A stretch of DNA of 64,000 nucleotides. Source: Larus michahellis (taxonomy: Eukaryota; Chordata; Aves; Charadriiformes; Laridae). Shown here piece after piece: positions 13,286-26,500 of this stretch. A model generated the notes under the pieces. The model worked only from the letters and a program-made list of their open reading frames with translations, was not told the DNA's origin and made no database searches. The position numbers were made by a program, and so were the translations under genes. The stretch is taken from contig NC_133896.1 in the NCBI RefSeq assembly GCF_964199755.1, forward strand, positions 66,629,142 through 66,693,141, given 5' to 3'. Position 1 is the first letter of the stretch; every line of letters starts with the position of its first letter.

Positions 13286-15549
13286 CCTCTAGCTGGAAGG
13301 GGAAAAGAAAAAAACCCCACATCTTAGAAGCTGTGGGTTGTCCCATGTGTTGCACAGATCAAGGAAAAGAAAATGCGTTTGCTGTTGGTTTCCATACATG
13401 AGACGAGGTGCATTTATGGAGCTGCAGGATAGGGATGGAGCCTGCTGAGCGACAAACAGCCCCATTGCTTCCCGCCTGGAAGGGAAATTTGTCCAAAGGA
13501 TAATGCTTCCAACCCAGCTGGTGTGGGAGATTCTGATGAAGCCTTTCACTTGTTGTTTCCCTCAGATCTTGAGATCTTACTATGCAACGCATTGATAACA
13601 TTGCTTGGAAACACATCACAGTCTTTGCTAATGTCCGCTTCTGCAATCTGTATCATACCTGTTCCCTTGATGTAACATTTTTTTGGAGTGGAAGAGTCTC
13701 TGTTCATGGGAATACAACATGCACCAGTCTGTTCCTTCCAGAAGCTTTTGAGGATGCTAACAGCAAACCTTGCAAATATCCAGTATTGGCATTAAATGCT
13801 TTTACACTCCAGATTTTTAGACTTTACCTTCTACATTGCCTACTGGTTTATATCTTCTGAAAAGCAATCTCTGAGTATAAAATGAGATGATATAGTAACA
13901 AACACTTTTTAAGGTCTACTCCTGCTGAAAGAAAGCCTGTCCAGCTGCATTAAGAGAAATATGACCCTCTTAAAGGGAGCCCCCCCCCGACAGAAGCAAG
14001 CTATATTCTGTTCTGCCTTAGACAATTTAGTAGCAGCCATTTCAAAAACAGCCTTCAGCATCTTAAAAGAAAACATGCTTTTGACAAGGATGCTAAAGAA
14101 AAAGACCCTCATAAAAAGCATGAGTAATAAAAGTTATTGTCTTAAAACAGCTGGTGAAATAATGGGAGGTATACTGGACTAAAGTTAAATTTTGCTGTCT
14201 TTTTGATTACTGGCACCTCAATGAATAGGTTTTTTTCTGTCTCCAGGTCTGTGTGGGAGTTATTTGGAACAGATCTGCTTTAGATTTAGTACACTCTTTA
14301 GACCGACAGTGAGAAAAGCCATCTTTAACCATCTCTTTCACCCTCAGGAGAGCTCTTTGTCTTTCTTCCCAGCTTCTTCTAAGTTTTTCATCTACAGCAG
14401 ACTAGATGTTTCACAACTTTTCTCCTGAGAGACTTAGAAGTATCCTGTGTATTGTGGTAAGATGCACTTCTTGTAAGACTTCTTGAAATCCTCCATATAG
14501 CAGGTTCACCCCATTGTTGAAAACAGTTTTGGAGATGTAACATAAAATACTTTTGGCAGTATTTTATACGGCCATTTTAATATATCAGTTAGTAGTCTCT
14601 ACTTCTCCTGCTCCCCAAACTGCAGTTTTTCAAAGGACAATAGCCCTTCTTCCATAGGTCATAGAGAATCCCATGTACTAAGGATGCATCCAGGCTACAC
14701 AATTGTTTAGGATCCCCATAATTTTCACCATCTCAATTCTTGTTGGTCTGAAGTGTTTTTTCAGATTTCTGCAGAGGTTTGTGGGGATACAGTTCAATCA
14801 TCACCTTGCCAAAATAAAAATTAAATATCTCGGTTCTGATCTGAAATTATTGCAATGAAGTGGTGCCAGTAGGATGTTTACTCACAGGAATATAATGTGG
14901 ATAGTCATAAGAAGTGGAAACAAATTAGTTGGCTTTTTTGTCCTGGATAAGTATGCAACACAACAGCAATGCAGATGGCCCCTCAAACACTAGTATTCTG
15001 CAGTGCCTGTTGAGGGCTTCAAAAAGTTGAATCCTTTGGAAACATCTGCAGAAAAAGGAAGATAAAAGGTTTTTCAATGCAGTGGTGCCCATTAGATGAT
15101 ATGTGATGAAAAATGCCCAAGTGCTATACAAAGCTTTCAGGTTACTTTCACTCCAAGCACATCATCCATCAGATGATGAGCTCAGAAGTTATGGACTGAC
15201 ATGTTAAACTTTGGAGAAGTAATCCCTGGAGGACTAAACAAAAGCTATGGTTATTTCTTACCCATATAACAGATTTTGAAAAACTGTGTTTTTCAGTCAT
15301 AGGGCTGGTGTGTTTCCATTACACTTGCTTCCCAAGAGGTCCAAGGGTGTTACTAACTGTATTGGAAAGACAGATTTGGATTTTGTTGGAATACCCAGGT
15401 GCTGACTTTGCTGGGAAGAGTGATGGAAACCTCCCTGTTACATATTCGTTCTGGAAAGCATTGCATCCAAGTGTTGCAGACGTGGGAAATATCCTCCCGT
15501 GTGTGGGATTTAGGAAGCCATTCCAATCAACTCAGCAATAACCACTGCC
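13286..15549. other. no gene recognised; possible flank of the Maverick relic
   Basis: Short ORFs with no confident match. Because the integrase relic lies just to the right, decayed Maverick DNA could extend here. I could not identify capsid, ATPase, protease or polymerase B motifs. Confidence 0.4.
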
Positions 15550-16157
15550 TTATCCCCTTTCTATTTCTCGAGGTACAAATCTTCCAGTCCAGCAAACATG
15601 CTGTTTGACATGAGCACTTTGTACTTCTTCAGGGTAAAAATAGCCACGAATTACCACACCTTTGTAGTCTTTTGTTTGATAAGTGATTCTGTGTGACGGG
15701 TCCATGCTTTCAGTCACTGTGAAAATGTCATCAGTGAATAACCATCCACAAACTAACTCGATGGTTCCTTTTCTTAAAAAGACAAAGCACCTCATTTTTA
15801 CAAATTTTTTTTATTTAAAAAAAATACAAACCCAAAACATCCAACTTCCCTTAAATAGTTTCCCAAGCCTTTCGGGAGTACGAGGTAGTCAGGCCTTCAA
15901 GGCTGCTGTACAGATGTCTGTGAGAGCTGCAGTTAGCTCTGGTACATAAACACTGCTAACACATCCATGTAGCAAGAAGTGTTGTGGGTTGTAAAATACT
16001 TCTGCATCCCAGATTTTAAAGTGCTATTAAATTGCTTTACAGCATCAGCTTTGACTTCGTTCTTGGTAGCAAAGTGGTGAATAAGGTGTTTGAGTATTGT
16101 GTTTGAAGACTTGGTTACAATTTTTTTAATCCTAATGGAACCATAATTCTGAAACAC
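15550..16157 (-). pseudogene. Maverick/Polinton-type integrase, decayed C-terminal part
   Basis: Read from 16,157 downwards, three collinear pieces match the C-terminal half of the retroviral-type (DDE) integrase of Maverick/Polinton DNA transposons. Piece 1 (16,157-15,933) holds the end of the catalytic core, with VKQFNSTLKSGMQKYFT followed by HNTSCYMDVL; the family has a Glu-Arg-Phe-Asn-Arg-Thr-Leu-Lys signature here. Piece 2 (about 15,925-15,840) has an HR.L-type string and KAWETI followed by an in-frame TAA at 15,853-15,851. Piece 3 (15,795-15,550) reads the chromo/SH3-like tail: LFTDDIFTVTE, then ITYQTKDYKG and GYFYPEEVQ. The pieces lie in three different frames, so this is inactive. The N-terminal half was not found upstream. 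Family known: integrase inserts these large self-synthesising transposons. The assignment rests on motif memory, not on a search. Confidence 0.7.
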
Positions 16158-17411
16158 GCAAGAAAGTGGCCTGCCTAACTAGTGGCAACGCAGTCTCCCA
16201 TCTTGTCATTTAGCTGAAGAGCTTGGCTTAGGCATATATAGGCAGAGCTGCTACCGCTGCTGCCGTGGTCTGAGAACTGGCCAACCCAGCCTGCTGTTGT
16301 GCATCCGCATCTGAAACAGTAATTCCGTTTCTCTTCGAATTGATTTGTGCCACCTAGGGACAAAGCTGTGAGCGCCTTGCTCCTGCCTGTCATTTTTCAA
16401 GACCTTAGTTTGTTTTTGGCTTCTTGGAAAAGACCACTTGCCCTTCCGGCAATATCAGGTTTGTAATACATTTTCTTTAGCAGTGACACATTTAACCTTT
16501 CTCAGAAACATTGCTATTATAAATATATGGTGCTTTTCCAATATACAGTAAAAAAATCACCCTATAAAACATTATTTATTAACCACGTGTGGAGGCCCAA
16601 TATTTTACAATAGTATTTTACTCTCTAGTTATCCAGAACTCATCTGGGCAAAACTAGCACTGGGTGGCATATGATGCACTTGGGGACATGAGGGCCAACG
16701 CTTGGCACCCAGCAACTCAGAGGCCAAAAATCTGCTGGGCACAGGAACAAAAAACTAGATCCTCTTAAGAAAGCAAGAGCCAAGACCTTTTGAAGATTGT
16801 TACTTTTAAGGCACAAAAGAAGAGTGCCATGTACTGGATGGCATTTGTATAACCCGACTCTGGTAGGAGGGATGTTAACGGGGACAAGCGTGACCTGCAA
16901 ACCAGATGGGGTGGCTTGGTTGTGCACTGGGTGCTGTGCGCACATCTGGAGGGCTGCGTGGCTTTACTGGGAAACGGTGTGATGTCCTGGGTAAAACATG
17001 AAGCTGGGCACTGGGAATCCTGCATGGTCCACCAGACCCTGCCTAAATGAGAATTTCTCAGAGGGAAGGAAGAGCATTCAACGTAGAGTTGGTTGAAGTC
17101 TGGTTTCCAAAGGAAACAAAGCTTGTCCAAGCACAGCATTTTCATCTGTCTGTGTTTGCTGTCACTTTACCAGCTAGTCCCTCGCCATTTGTCAACTCCT
17201 TTACCAGTTTAATCAGATTTGACTGGGGGAGGGTGGTGCAGAGGACATGAAGTTGCTGCAGTTTTTGGTGGCTGGGTCACTGGGTGATATAATGATAGTA
17301 CTTCTGATAGGTCCAGACGAGCGCCACCACTGAGCGAAAGGCTTACGTTTTGCTACTAGTCATTAGCCACCGATACATTAACTGTATGGCCCAGCTCAAA
17401 CCACCCCCAGC
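16158..17411. other. intergenic, no gene recognised
   Basis: No further integrase core could be read upstream of the relic. ORFs at 16,640-17,145 (- strand) overlap each other and show no domain. Confidence 0.4.
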
Positions 17412-17901
17412 AGAAAGGAGAGGAGAGGAGAGGGAGGGGAGAGGGAGGGGAGAGGGAGAGGAGAGGGAGAGGAGAGGAGAGGAGAGGAGAGGAGAGGAGA
17501 GGAGAGGAGAGGAGAGGAGAGGAGAGGAGAGGAGAGGAGAGGAGAGGAGAGGAGAGGAGAGGAGAGGGAGAGGAGAGGAGAGGGAGAGGAGAGGAGAGGA
17601 GAGGGAGGGGAGAGGGAGGGGAGAGGGAGGGGAGAGGAGAGGGAGAGGAGAGGGAGAGGAGAGGAGAGGAGAGGAGAGGAGAGGAGAGGAGAGGAGAGGA
17701 GAGGAGAGGAGAGGAGAGGAGAGGAGAGGAGAGGGAGAGGAGAGGGAGAGGAGAGGAGAGGAGAGGAGAGGAGAGGAGAGGAGAGGAGAGGAGAGGAGAG
17801 GAGAGGAGAGGAGAGGAGAGGAGAGGAGAGGAGAGGAGAGGAGAGGAGAGGAGAGGAGAGGAGAGGGAGAGGAGAGGAGAGGGAGAGGAGAGGAGAGGAG
17901 G
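17412..17901. repeat. (GGAGA)n purine pentanucleotide array, about 490 bp
   Basis: An almost pure run of the pentamer AGAGG on the + strand, broken at intervals by GGGAGAGG or GGGAGGGG variants. The + strand has no pyrimidine from 17,413 to the end of the array. Because five is not a multiple of three and the repeat has no stop codon in any frame, both strands give long false ORFs (Glu/Arg/Gly on +, Ser/Pro/Leu on -). Confidence 0.97.
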
Positions 17902-18514
17902 AAGGGCTAGAAGAATAGCATGAAAGAGGAGGGAGCAAAAGGTGCTGTGAGGGACATTAGGAGGTATGAAGGGGTTAGAAGGAACATATGGGAAGGGAAA
18001 GGAATGGGAATTATGTGACTGAATGGGAAACCCAGCTTCATTAGTTGTGCTTTCATGGAGGTGCTTGCTGTTTGCGTTTCAGCTGGCAGAAGTTTCTACG
18101 TTTCTAGAAGAAAGAAAGAGGACCAAACAACTTAGTTTTATTTTCTATTTGTTCTGATCCACATTCTGGCATCTGCAAATCTAGGTTTTTGCTTTAGGCT
18201 GCTTTTCTTACCCTCATTTTCCTTTTATGAAGGTCTGCAGAGTAACAGAGACCCTTCACTTGCTGTCAGTCTTTTCCAGGGAACTTTCCTCCTGCTTCTT
18301 TGCTCTGAAATGTCACTATGTCCATTTTTGGGTATCTATCTGTGCTACCTTCTGGCATTTTCCACCAGGCCTTTTTTGTGTATTTGTTTTTTCCATCTCT
18401 CTTCTCCTTGTCTATATTCTGTTGTTCCTTCATTCTACACTTGTCTTTTTAGTGCCTCTTTCTGTCATCTGCCACTTCCATTTTGAAATGCCTTTGTTCA
18501 CCTACAAACTAGAA
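17902..18514. other. intergenic, no gene recognised
   Basis: Purine-rich for about 100 bases after the array, then pyrimidine-rich unique sequence. The ORF at 18,227-18,676 is hydrophobic by base composition and runs into CR1 DNA. Confidence 0.4.
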
Positions 18515-19720
18515 GGGCAGGTCCAACTTGGTCAGGCTGGAGAGTCTCCAACTTCTCTGGGAAACCTCCTCCAGTATCTGACACCCTCATGGTGGTATTT
18601 TTCTTCCTTACATCTAAACAGAACTTCCCATGTCACAACTTTGTCCACCTCTTGTCTTGTCACCATGCACCTCTGAGAAGAGTCTGGCTCTAGATTCTCT
18701 AGATCCTCTGACCAGGTAGTTGCAGCCCAAACCAAAATCACCCCTGAGCCTTCTCTTCTTCAGGCTGCACAGACATGGCTCGCTCAGCCTCTCCTTATGC
18801 CACAGGAGCTCTAGCCCCCTGACCATCTTGGTAGCTCTGCATTGGACTTGCTTGTTTTGGCTTGGACTGGCTGTTTTTCTTGCAATGGGGACACCAAAAC
18901 TGCACACAGTACACAAATGTAGTCCCACAGGTATCATACAGAGGCGAAGGATCACACCTGCTGGCAGGGCTCTTCCTAATGCAGCCCAGGAGTCTGTTGG
19001 CCACCTTTGCTGCAAGGACGCACTGCTGGCTCATGGTCAGTTTGTCCACCAGGACCCCCAGGGCCTTTTCTGCAGAGCCACTTCCCAGCCAGTCCGCCCC
19101 AGGCTGTGCTGGGGCACAGGGTTATTCCTGTCCAGATGTGGGACCTGCATTTCCTTTTGAACTTCATGCTGACCTTCATGTGGTTCCTGATGGCCCCTTT
19201 CTCCAGCCTGCACAGGTCTCTCTGAACGGCAGCCCTGCCCTCCTGCAGGGACTGTGGTACCCCTAGTAACTGATCATCAGCTCGATTTTGGACTAGGTAT
19301 CTTTCTCCTTTGAGCCCAGTGGCCCAGACATTTTTCCATTCAACTTACAGTCTGCTTATCAAGGCCATATCTCACCAGTTTTGCTGTGATTTCAAACAAA
19401 GTCATCATAGGCAGCAATCATAGACACGGTCAGGCTTTGGTAAGTCCATGCTGGCTGTTTCTAACTACCTTATTATTCATGTGCTGGGATTTGCTTCGCA
19501 GCCTTTCCCAGGCACAGAGGTTGGCTGACTGAGCTGCCTGTCCCTGGATCGTCTTTCCTGCTTTTCTTGAAGATGAGTGTGACACTTGTCTTTTTCCAGT
19601 CACCAGGAACCTCCCCAATCTCCAAGACATTTGATGGCGATGGAGTGGCCTCATAAAGATATTGGCCACCTCTTTCCTTATCCTGGGAAGCTGATTTTCC
19701 TTTTATCCTCATTTACCCAT
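18515..19720 (-). mobile_element. old CR1-type LINE, longer fragment
   Basis: On the - strand, pieces of CR1 reverse transcriptase appear in several frames: WKKTSVTLIFKKSRKDDPG near 19.6 kb, MSQQCVLAAKVANRLLGCI at about 19.04 kb, and VQCRATKMVRGLELLWHKER near 18.85 kb. Many frame breaks and the lack of a tail show an old insertion. The stretch 19,270-19,450 is the non-LTR middle section of the same element type. Confidence 0.82.
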
Positions 19721-22700
19721 TTTTCTGCCTCCCTCCATTTTTTGTTATTTTCCTATTTAAAATAAGTTTCTTTTTCTTCCTGTTATTTTTTTCCTCCCAC
19801 ATCTACACAATTTCCCTCTCTAATTTCCAATCCTCCTCTTTTTTTTCATTCTGTTCTATTCTTCTTTTTCTTTCCTCAGCTGTAAGATGACATCCAGCCC
19901 CTCAAAAAAGAAATCCTACAGAGAAGTCAGATCTAAAGCTTTTGTACAGGATTTTTTCTCATACTGGGCATTACACTCAAATAGTTGTTCTTATTCTTAA
20001 ATATGACCCCTCTTCCTCTCCAAGGAGCTATAACATGAAAAGATGCTTAAACAAACAGGCACCCACCTGAGCACCACTAACCTGGGATTATCTCCTCACA
20101 TCATACTTCTTTTTTAATGAAAACCTGCTGGCTGCCTCCAAAGATACTCTCTGAACAAGCACAGAACAGCCCCTTAGAGAGAGAGCTCTCCAGTTTTATA
20201 CACACAAATTTATTACTGCATCATACTTCTAAGAACAGAGTTTTTCCTTATGCTTTTCTCTTCTGCAAAGCATTCTTCCCACAGATTATTTTTAAAGTTT
20301 CATTACAAAAAAAAAAATCATCTATAAAACTTGAGTAATAAAATTAAATGATCCTGATTTAGTCATGATAAGGGACATATCCAAACTACATGGAATTGTA
20401 TCTTGAAAGTCTAGTCATGGTGTGAACACTTAAGGAGATCGCATAAAGACAGATGAAGAAAAAAAAAGGTGAGAGGAGAGGTGAGTTTAAAAGGTTTGGG
20501 AAACACCATCACAGGGAGACATCGTCTCAGTCAGCCGGGGACTCTGACATTGCCCCTGCTTGGAATGGATGACAGGGATTTTCCTTAAGACTGGCTGCTC
20601 TCAGGGCAAGTTTGGGGGATCCCCGCGCACCCACAGTATTCTTGTAGTGTCACCCCTCCACCCCTACTAATGCACTGCAGCCTCTAAGGACACTTTTGAG
20701 CTGATTCTGCTCCCTCACACAAATGGGAGAAATTGGAGTCCCAAAAGGAGCTCTCGGGTTTTACGGGCTGTCAGGCTGGTCTGGTGGTAGGTAATGCGCT
20801 TAGATGGAAAGTCAGCATTAAATCTTTCCTCACCTTTAAACCAGTTCACCTCGTCATTGTCTCAAGATGCAGACAGCTTTATGCCTAGGCAGGAAAAAGA
20901 ACCGGGGATATTAAATATCTGCACTTTTAAACATCAGCAGCCATTTCCTCTAATTTATTACACTAAATTGCTGAGAGAGGAAAAAACCAGGATTTACCTG
21001 CATACACATAAAAAATATTTCTGCTACTATCTTTTTCAGACTTCTGAAGATTTGGCTTTCTTCCCTCTCTCTCTCTCTTTGCCTATCCTTTATCTGAAAT
21101 CTGCCTTATTTCTCTCTGTATTGGCTTTGGTGTCTAGACTCTCTTTCATCTTTCATTACAGCAGTGTTGTTTTCCCTCACCTGCTGGTTCTTTCTTTTAA
21201 CTTCCCTACTGCAGAGAAGAAAGTGGCTTTCATTTGGAAGGAACTCCAGCACCGAGACATCCAGAAGCTCCTAATCATTAGGATCTACAACGCAGATTTT
21301 CAGGTCTTCCTCCCACTTCATCTACATGCCCCACCACTGAGAGTCCGTAGGTAAGTTAGAGACTGCACCAGTGTATATCTACTACCTTGTATCGAGAGGG
21401 TCATAAATACCAAAAGGTAAGAGTTGAGACACATTATGTTTGGGAAGTGCTGCCTTGGGTGTGAATTAGTCCTTAATAATTTTTCTGTTTGTTTTTTAGG
21501 ACAAATTTGACTTTTCGTGTTGGCACAAAAACCTGCCCATGTTGTGGGGCCATGGGGCACTCACAACCCCTCCTCTCATTGTGCTTCCAGGAGGAGGAAT
21601 GGGCCCTGGCAGTGAATAACAGAGGAACCTCTCTGCAACACAGCGATGGTTGCACATGCAGGAGGTGCTGCTGCAGATGGGTGTGTTATGGTCCCTTCTC
21701 CTCCTCATGGACTTGTGAGGGAAGAAAGGATAACACTACTGAACTCCAGAGCTCCTGTGAAGACACCACATATGCTCTTCTGCCAGGTATATTTCCTTAC
21801 TACTGTCTCTTGGCCTCACCATTATGGTCTGTGAGCTGTCGTGGTAGCCTTTGCTCAAGGAGAAGACCTTGCTTACAGTTCCTCTTCTGCAGGTGTTCCC
21901 AAACTCTCTATATCCTTTTGGTTTCTGTGCACAGTGATGGTTTCTGTAAGCAGTGACTCCCTGAGGTCTCCCAAGGTCCACATGTGCTCTGCAGCACTTT
22001 ACCGTACTCCAGAGTCTCCCCAGCTGTCACTGGCTGCTACAAAACATCTCCTCTTTCCACCTGGCCTGAGTGTCCTCATACTGTGAAGCATCACAGCTGG
22101 ATGGATACAGGCACTGTGGAGTGAGGCGAGGGAGTGTGAGGTGGTTGATGCCCTAACACAGATAGGAATCGCTCTACAACAGCCCACCCTTCCCTGGGCT
22201 TCGGCAATGGACACAGTCACGCACGCACGTAGCTCCCCCAGAAGGCACGAGCAGCACTGTGGGCATGTTCATGCCTCCATGCCAACCCCTTCCCTTTTGT
22301 TTTGCTCATCTCTTGTGCAGCTTCTCTTCATGTCAGGCGTTGTGGTGAGAGATGTTGGACTCAGGACCTTTGGTAGAAGACATGTCCTAGGAAAGCATGT
22401 GGCTTCGCGGTGTCACTGTAACGCATCAGGCAACGGAGCATGGCAGGCTCAGGTTTGCTCCTGCCTTTCCGTGTAAGTTCCTCTTCCATCCAGCAGCATA
22501 TGTATGCATTCACCCCTCCTTCTCTTGCTCTGTTCTGCCACAGGCCAGACGCCCTCTCCTCCCTCCCGGGACCCACTCTTTTGTGCTGTACTGCAGGTGA
22601 CCCATATAACTTTGGGGATGAAGGGCAGTAGGATGGGTCATGACACCAATGCCATACAGTCACACGGCAAAGACACCTATATGTCCAGAGAGATCCAGTC

Positions 22701-22892
22701 TGCTGTATGGTTGTAGCAGAGCGCAGAGGATAGTCAGCAAGCTGATGGCAGATGACTGCGAATCAGGACCTTAATTAAGGATGTGCAGCAGTAAAGGACA
22801 TTAGGACATTGTTCTTTCCCTGCTTGCTTTCTGCAGAGTAAGTGCCAGCCACCACAAAGCCATGTGTAGCTCTTGTTTGGTGCAATGCAAAG
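19721..22892. other. gene-poor stretch, no gene recognised
   Basis: Pyrimidine-rich at 19.73-19.88 kb, then unique sequence. The 186-codon ORF at 20,794-21,354 and the overlapping ORFs at 21.3-22.7 kb lack domains, codon bias and splice context. Confidence 0.4.
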
Positions 22893-23510
22893 GCAGGAAA
22901 GCCAACTGCATCCTGGGCTGCATCAAAAGAAGCGTGGCCAGCAGGTTGAGGGAGGTGATTCTACCCCTCTACTCTGCCCTGGTGAGACCCCACCTGGAGT
23001 ACTGCGTCGAGCTCTGGAGTCCTCACCACAAGAAGGACATGGACCTGTTCGAACGGGTCCAGAAGAGGGCCATGGAGATGATCAGAGGGCTGGAGAACCT
23101 ATGCTATGAGGACAGGCTGAGAGAGTTGGGGTTGTTCAGCCTGGAGAAGAGAAGGCTCTGGGGAGACCTTATAGCGGCCTTCCAGTACCTACAGGAAAGA
23201 TAGGGAGGAACTCTTTATCAGGAAGTGGAGCGACAGGATGAGGGGTAACGGTTTTAAACTGAAAGGGGAGAGATTTAGATTAGATATCAGGAAGAAATTC
23301 TTTACTGTGAGGGTGGTGAGGCACTGGAACAGGTTGCCCAGGGAAGCTGTGGATGCCCCATCCCTGGAAGTGTTCAAGGCCAGGCTGGATGGGGCTTTGA
23401 GCAGCCTGGTCTAGTGGGAGGTGTCCCTGCCCAGGGCAGGGGGGTTGGAACTTGGTCACCTTTAAGGTCCCTTCCAACTCATACCATTCTATGATTCTAT
23501 GATTCTATGA
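22893..23510 (+). mobile_element. CR1 LINE fragment, 3' end
   Basis: Same subfamily as the copy at 5.4 kb: RT C-terminal peptide ([20 protein letters not shown], then [20 protein letters not shown]), a stop at about 23,203, and a 3' tail of three ATTCTATG-type units ending at 23,510. Confidence 0.93.
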
Positions 23511-26500
23511 ATAAGTGTGTTTTGGGCATCGTAAAATGCTGCCACAGAAGAGTGCTTTGCGTGGCGCTGTACGTGCTGACTGGGTACAGAGCTGCTGTTA
23601 GTACTGGAAGAGCACCCAGGGATGGGTTTATGTTGGATGTTGAATGCAGACTTAGGATGCTGAAAACACAAAGCTGAGCTCGAGAGTTGTTTGGGATCTC
23701 TGTGCACGTGTAGCAGTTGTCAGCTAAATTGTGGGTGGTTACAATGTGCCTTGGCCAGGAGCTCAGGAGAGCTGAATGCGCGTGTGCTTCTCTGTTTAAG
23801 ACCAGGATTAATATGGTGCGAACTCTAATTTGGATTCCAGGAATGGATTTCAAGAATCTATCCTTGCACAACCAGCGTGGCTATTTGAGGCAAAAGTGAA
23901 ATTGATTTTGGTTTAAAAGGGCTGTAAAGGAAGAGACGAATAAATATGGAGAAAAATAATCTAAAATTGATTAGAGAGGAGCCATTACCCAGCAGGCAGT
24001 AAACCACAGAAGATAGGCCATTGAGTAATTATGAAAAGAAAATGAGAATGCTCTGTTATATACAAATAAGAATCAGAACACTGCGCTCCTGCAATGGAAT
24101 TTTTTGCTTCGGCCCACTCTTTTATGGTTTGTGATCGGAAGCCGCTGTGAAAGACTAGAGATGCGCCCTATAACTTGGAAAAAACTCTGGATCAGGATTG
24201 GTAATGATCAGAAGGATTTAGACCAAAGTTCACCCTAGGAAGGCAGCAGCGGGGAGACATTCTGGGAGCTGAGTGCAAGCAGGATTTGTGTGTGAAATTA
24301 CGTCAGACATACGAAACTGCAGGAAAAAAGATAGATTTCATACTGGATGCTGGCATGGAAAGGGATCTGGCTGTATACTTGCAATATCTGCAAGTATGAA
24401 ACTGTGTCAGTGGTTTTAATTACACAGATGGGACTTACTGAATATATCAGTTTGGAAATTATAGACAGATTCCCAATGAGTGGCTGCATCACAGACATCA
24501 AGTTACTGTACAAATTTTGACTACATTTTTACAACCGTACAGTGGACTTTGAACTTTTAGTGATGTGTTCTGGGCATTTCTACTTCTAGTTCTCCGTTCA
24601 GCCCAGATTTGATGCTGTATGTAAGGCATATCTAACACGTTAATGGGAAAATAAAATTATTCATTCCACTTTGTCCTTTGGAATTTATAGGAGCTGTATT
24701 ACCAAATATACCTGTGAGCTCCTTAGACTTATGGATTAGTTCCAAGACAGTGAAATAATTAATGTCTCACCAAGCTATATATGAGACTTAATTAAATATT
24801 TTAAGAGTAAGAGCTTAACTGCTAGTTCAACCATTCAACTTGGTAAGAGTTCAGATTTAGAATATTGTGTGCAATCTTAAATATCATTCACGGAATACTT
24901 GATGGAAAGTGCTTTTAGGAAGTTTGATCTTGCACCCAGCCATAATATCTATATTTCAAATAATTACATTAATGTCTACTGTTGCATAGCTAAATTATGT
25001 ATCAGACCTGCCATGCCATATAGAATGAGTGGGGTTTTTTGAGATAAAGGTTTGGGAAAAGCAGTGCTTGAGATACTGCCTCCCTACCTCAAGGGGCAGG
25101 AACCACAAATGGTCCAAAAGTCAAGATGTTCTACAGGCCTCTTAAATAGACCTTCCTGTGACACTGTGGTGTAGTTTCTTAGGTGTTATAAGTGGTCCAC
25201 ATGAGAGTGTGTAAGATATATAAACCTGTGACTTCGTTCTTAAGAAAAGCGCATTCTCCATCGGCACAAGTCAAGGACTGAACTTCTCTCAGACACTGGT
25301 GACTTCCATAACATTCATACTATTGCTTTATAATAATGTGCCACAGGTGCCTGTCGTGTGTCTTACTGCATGGCAATAATTAAGCAATGAGGATCTGAAT
25401 GTGTAATTATAAACCTATATTCATAGCTGCTGTTTGTCCCCCCCCCCCCAAAAAAAGAGCAATCTGGCTCGCAGCTGGATCCAGCCTCTGCACTAGCCCT
25501 GCATGTTCCCATGTTGGTCTTCTTCAGTCCATGGAGTTATGGTAAGTCTCTGAAGGGATCAGCTTTTCCCTATATAAACTAATGTGCTGCAGGGGGATCT
25601 GACTGATGGAAAGGATGGCATTACAGGCAGCTGGGGGTGTGGGATGGAACAGCAGTGCTTCTGTCTTTTGGGATTCTTCTTTCTTGTGAGACCTTAGGTT
25701 TTCCTTCAGTCCTCTGTGTCTAAAACCCTGTGATTTTACACAAGAATCTCAGCCTTCAGAAAAGGGAGAATTACGTTTTTATCCAATGTATGTGCATATA
25801 GAGGGACTGAGGAGGGAGTTCTGAAAGGCCTTGATTTCCTGCTGGTGCTGAGGATGAAGAGGCTAAAAGGGCAGTAAAGAAGATGACGTTGCCTCTTTCA
25901 GAGCGAGAGCAGGTCTAAGCAAGTTAGGCACAGATATATATATACTTGCCCTGGTCTTACACTGTTCGTTGTATATTTTGTTTATTATAGCTGCTGGAAA
26001 CAAAGAGACAATATTAGGTTTGAAAACATGACTTATACAAGATAAAGGAACCCGGAGATATAATGCACATAAATATGAGGAAAGGGAATTGCTTGCTCTC
26101 AGAAACGTGGAATAAATTTGCAGAGGCACAGTAAGAGATGAGAGATTATAAAAAGGCATTACGGCTGTCACTGCAAAGGAGTTGGGGAATTACACAGCAA
26201 GCTCACATTACCATTTCAAACTGGAGTTTGCTGCAAAGAATGGTCTGGTCTTTAGAGGTAAGAGAAGAGCAGTGCAAAGTGCATCGAAATCTGATATTCT
26301 TTGGAGAATTCAGCAGGCTCATATGGGTATAGAAAAATGTAAATAGGAAGCAGAAGCTATGTACATGTAGCAGCTTCATAAAAACTCAGACATAAAGAAA
26401 ATTGTAAAAATGAGCTGTTTTTTTCAAAATATCAACTTCAGAAAGAAGAGAAGTCACCCTGACAGATCAGGACGCATTACAGCCATGGTTTGAAGTAAGT

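Noticed and set aside
14000-14090. Peptide resembling the end of a BED zinc finger (LQHLKRKHA)
   Set aside because: The match is short, the cysteine pair is incomplete and the flanking frame has stops.
17350-17938. Long ORFs (180-186 codons) on both strands
   Set aside because: They are products of the AGAGG pentamer array, which has no stop codon in any frame. Not CRISPR and not a gene.
20794-21354. 186-codon + strand ORF
   Set aside because: Composition follows pyrimidine-rich DNA, with no domain or splice support.
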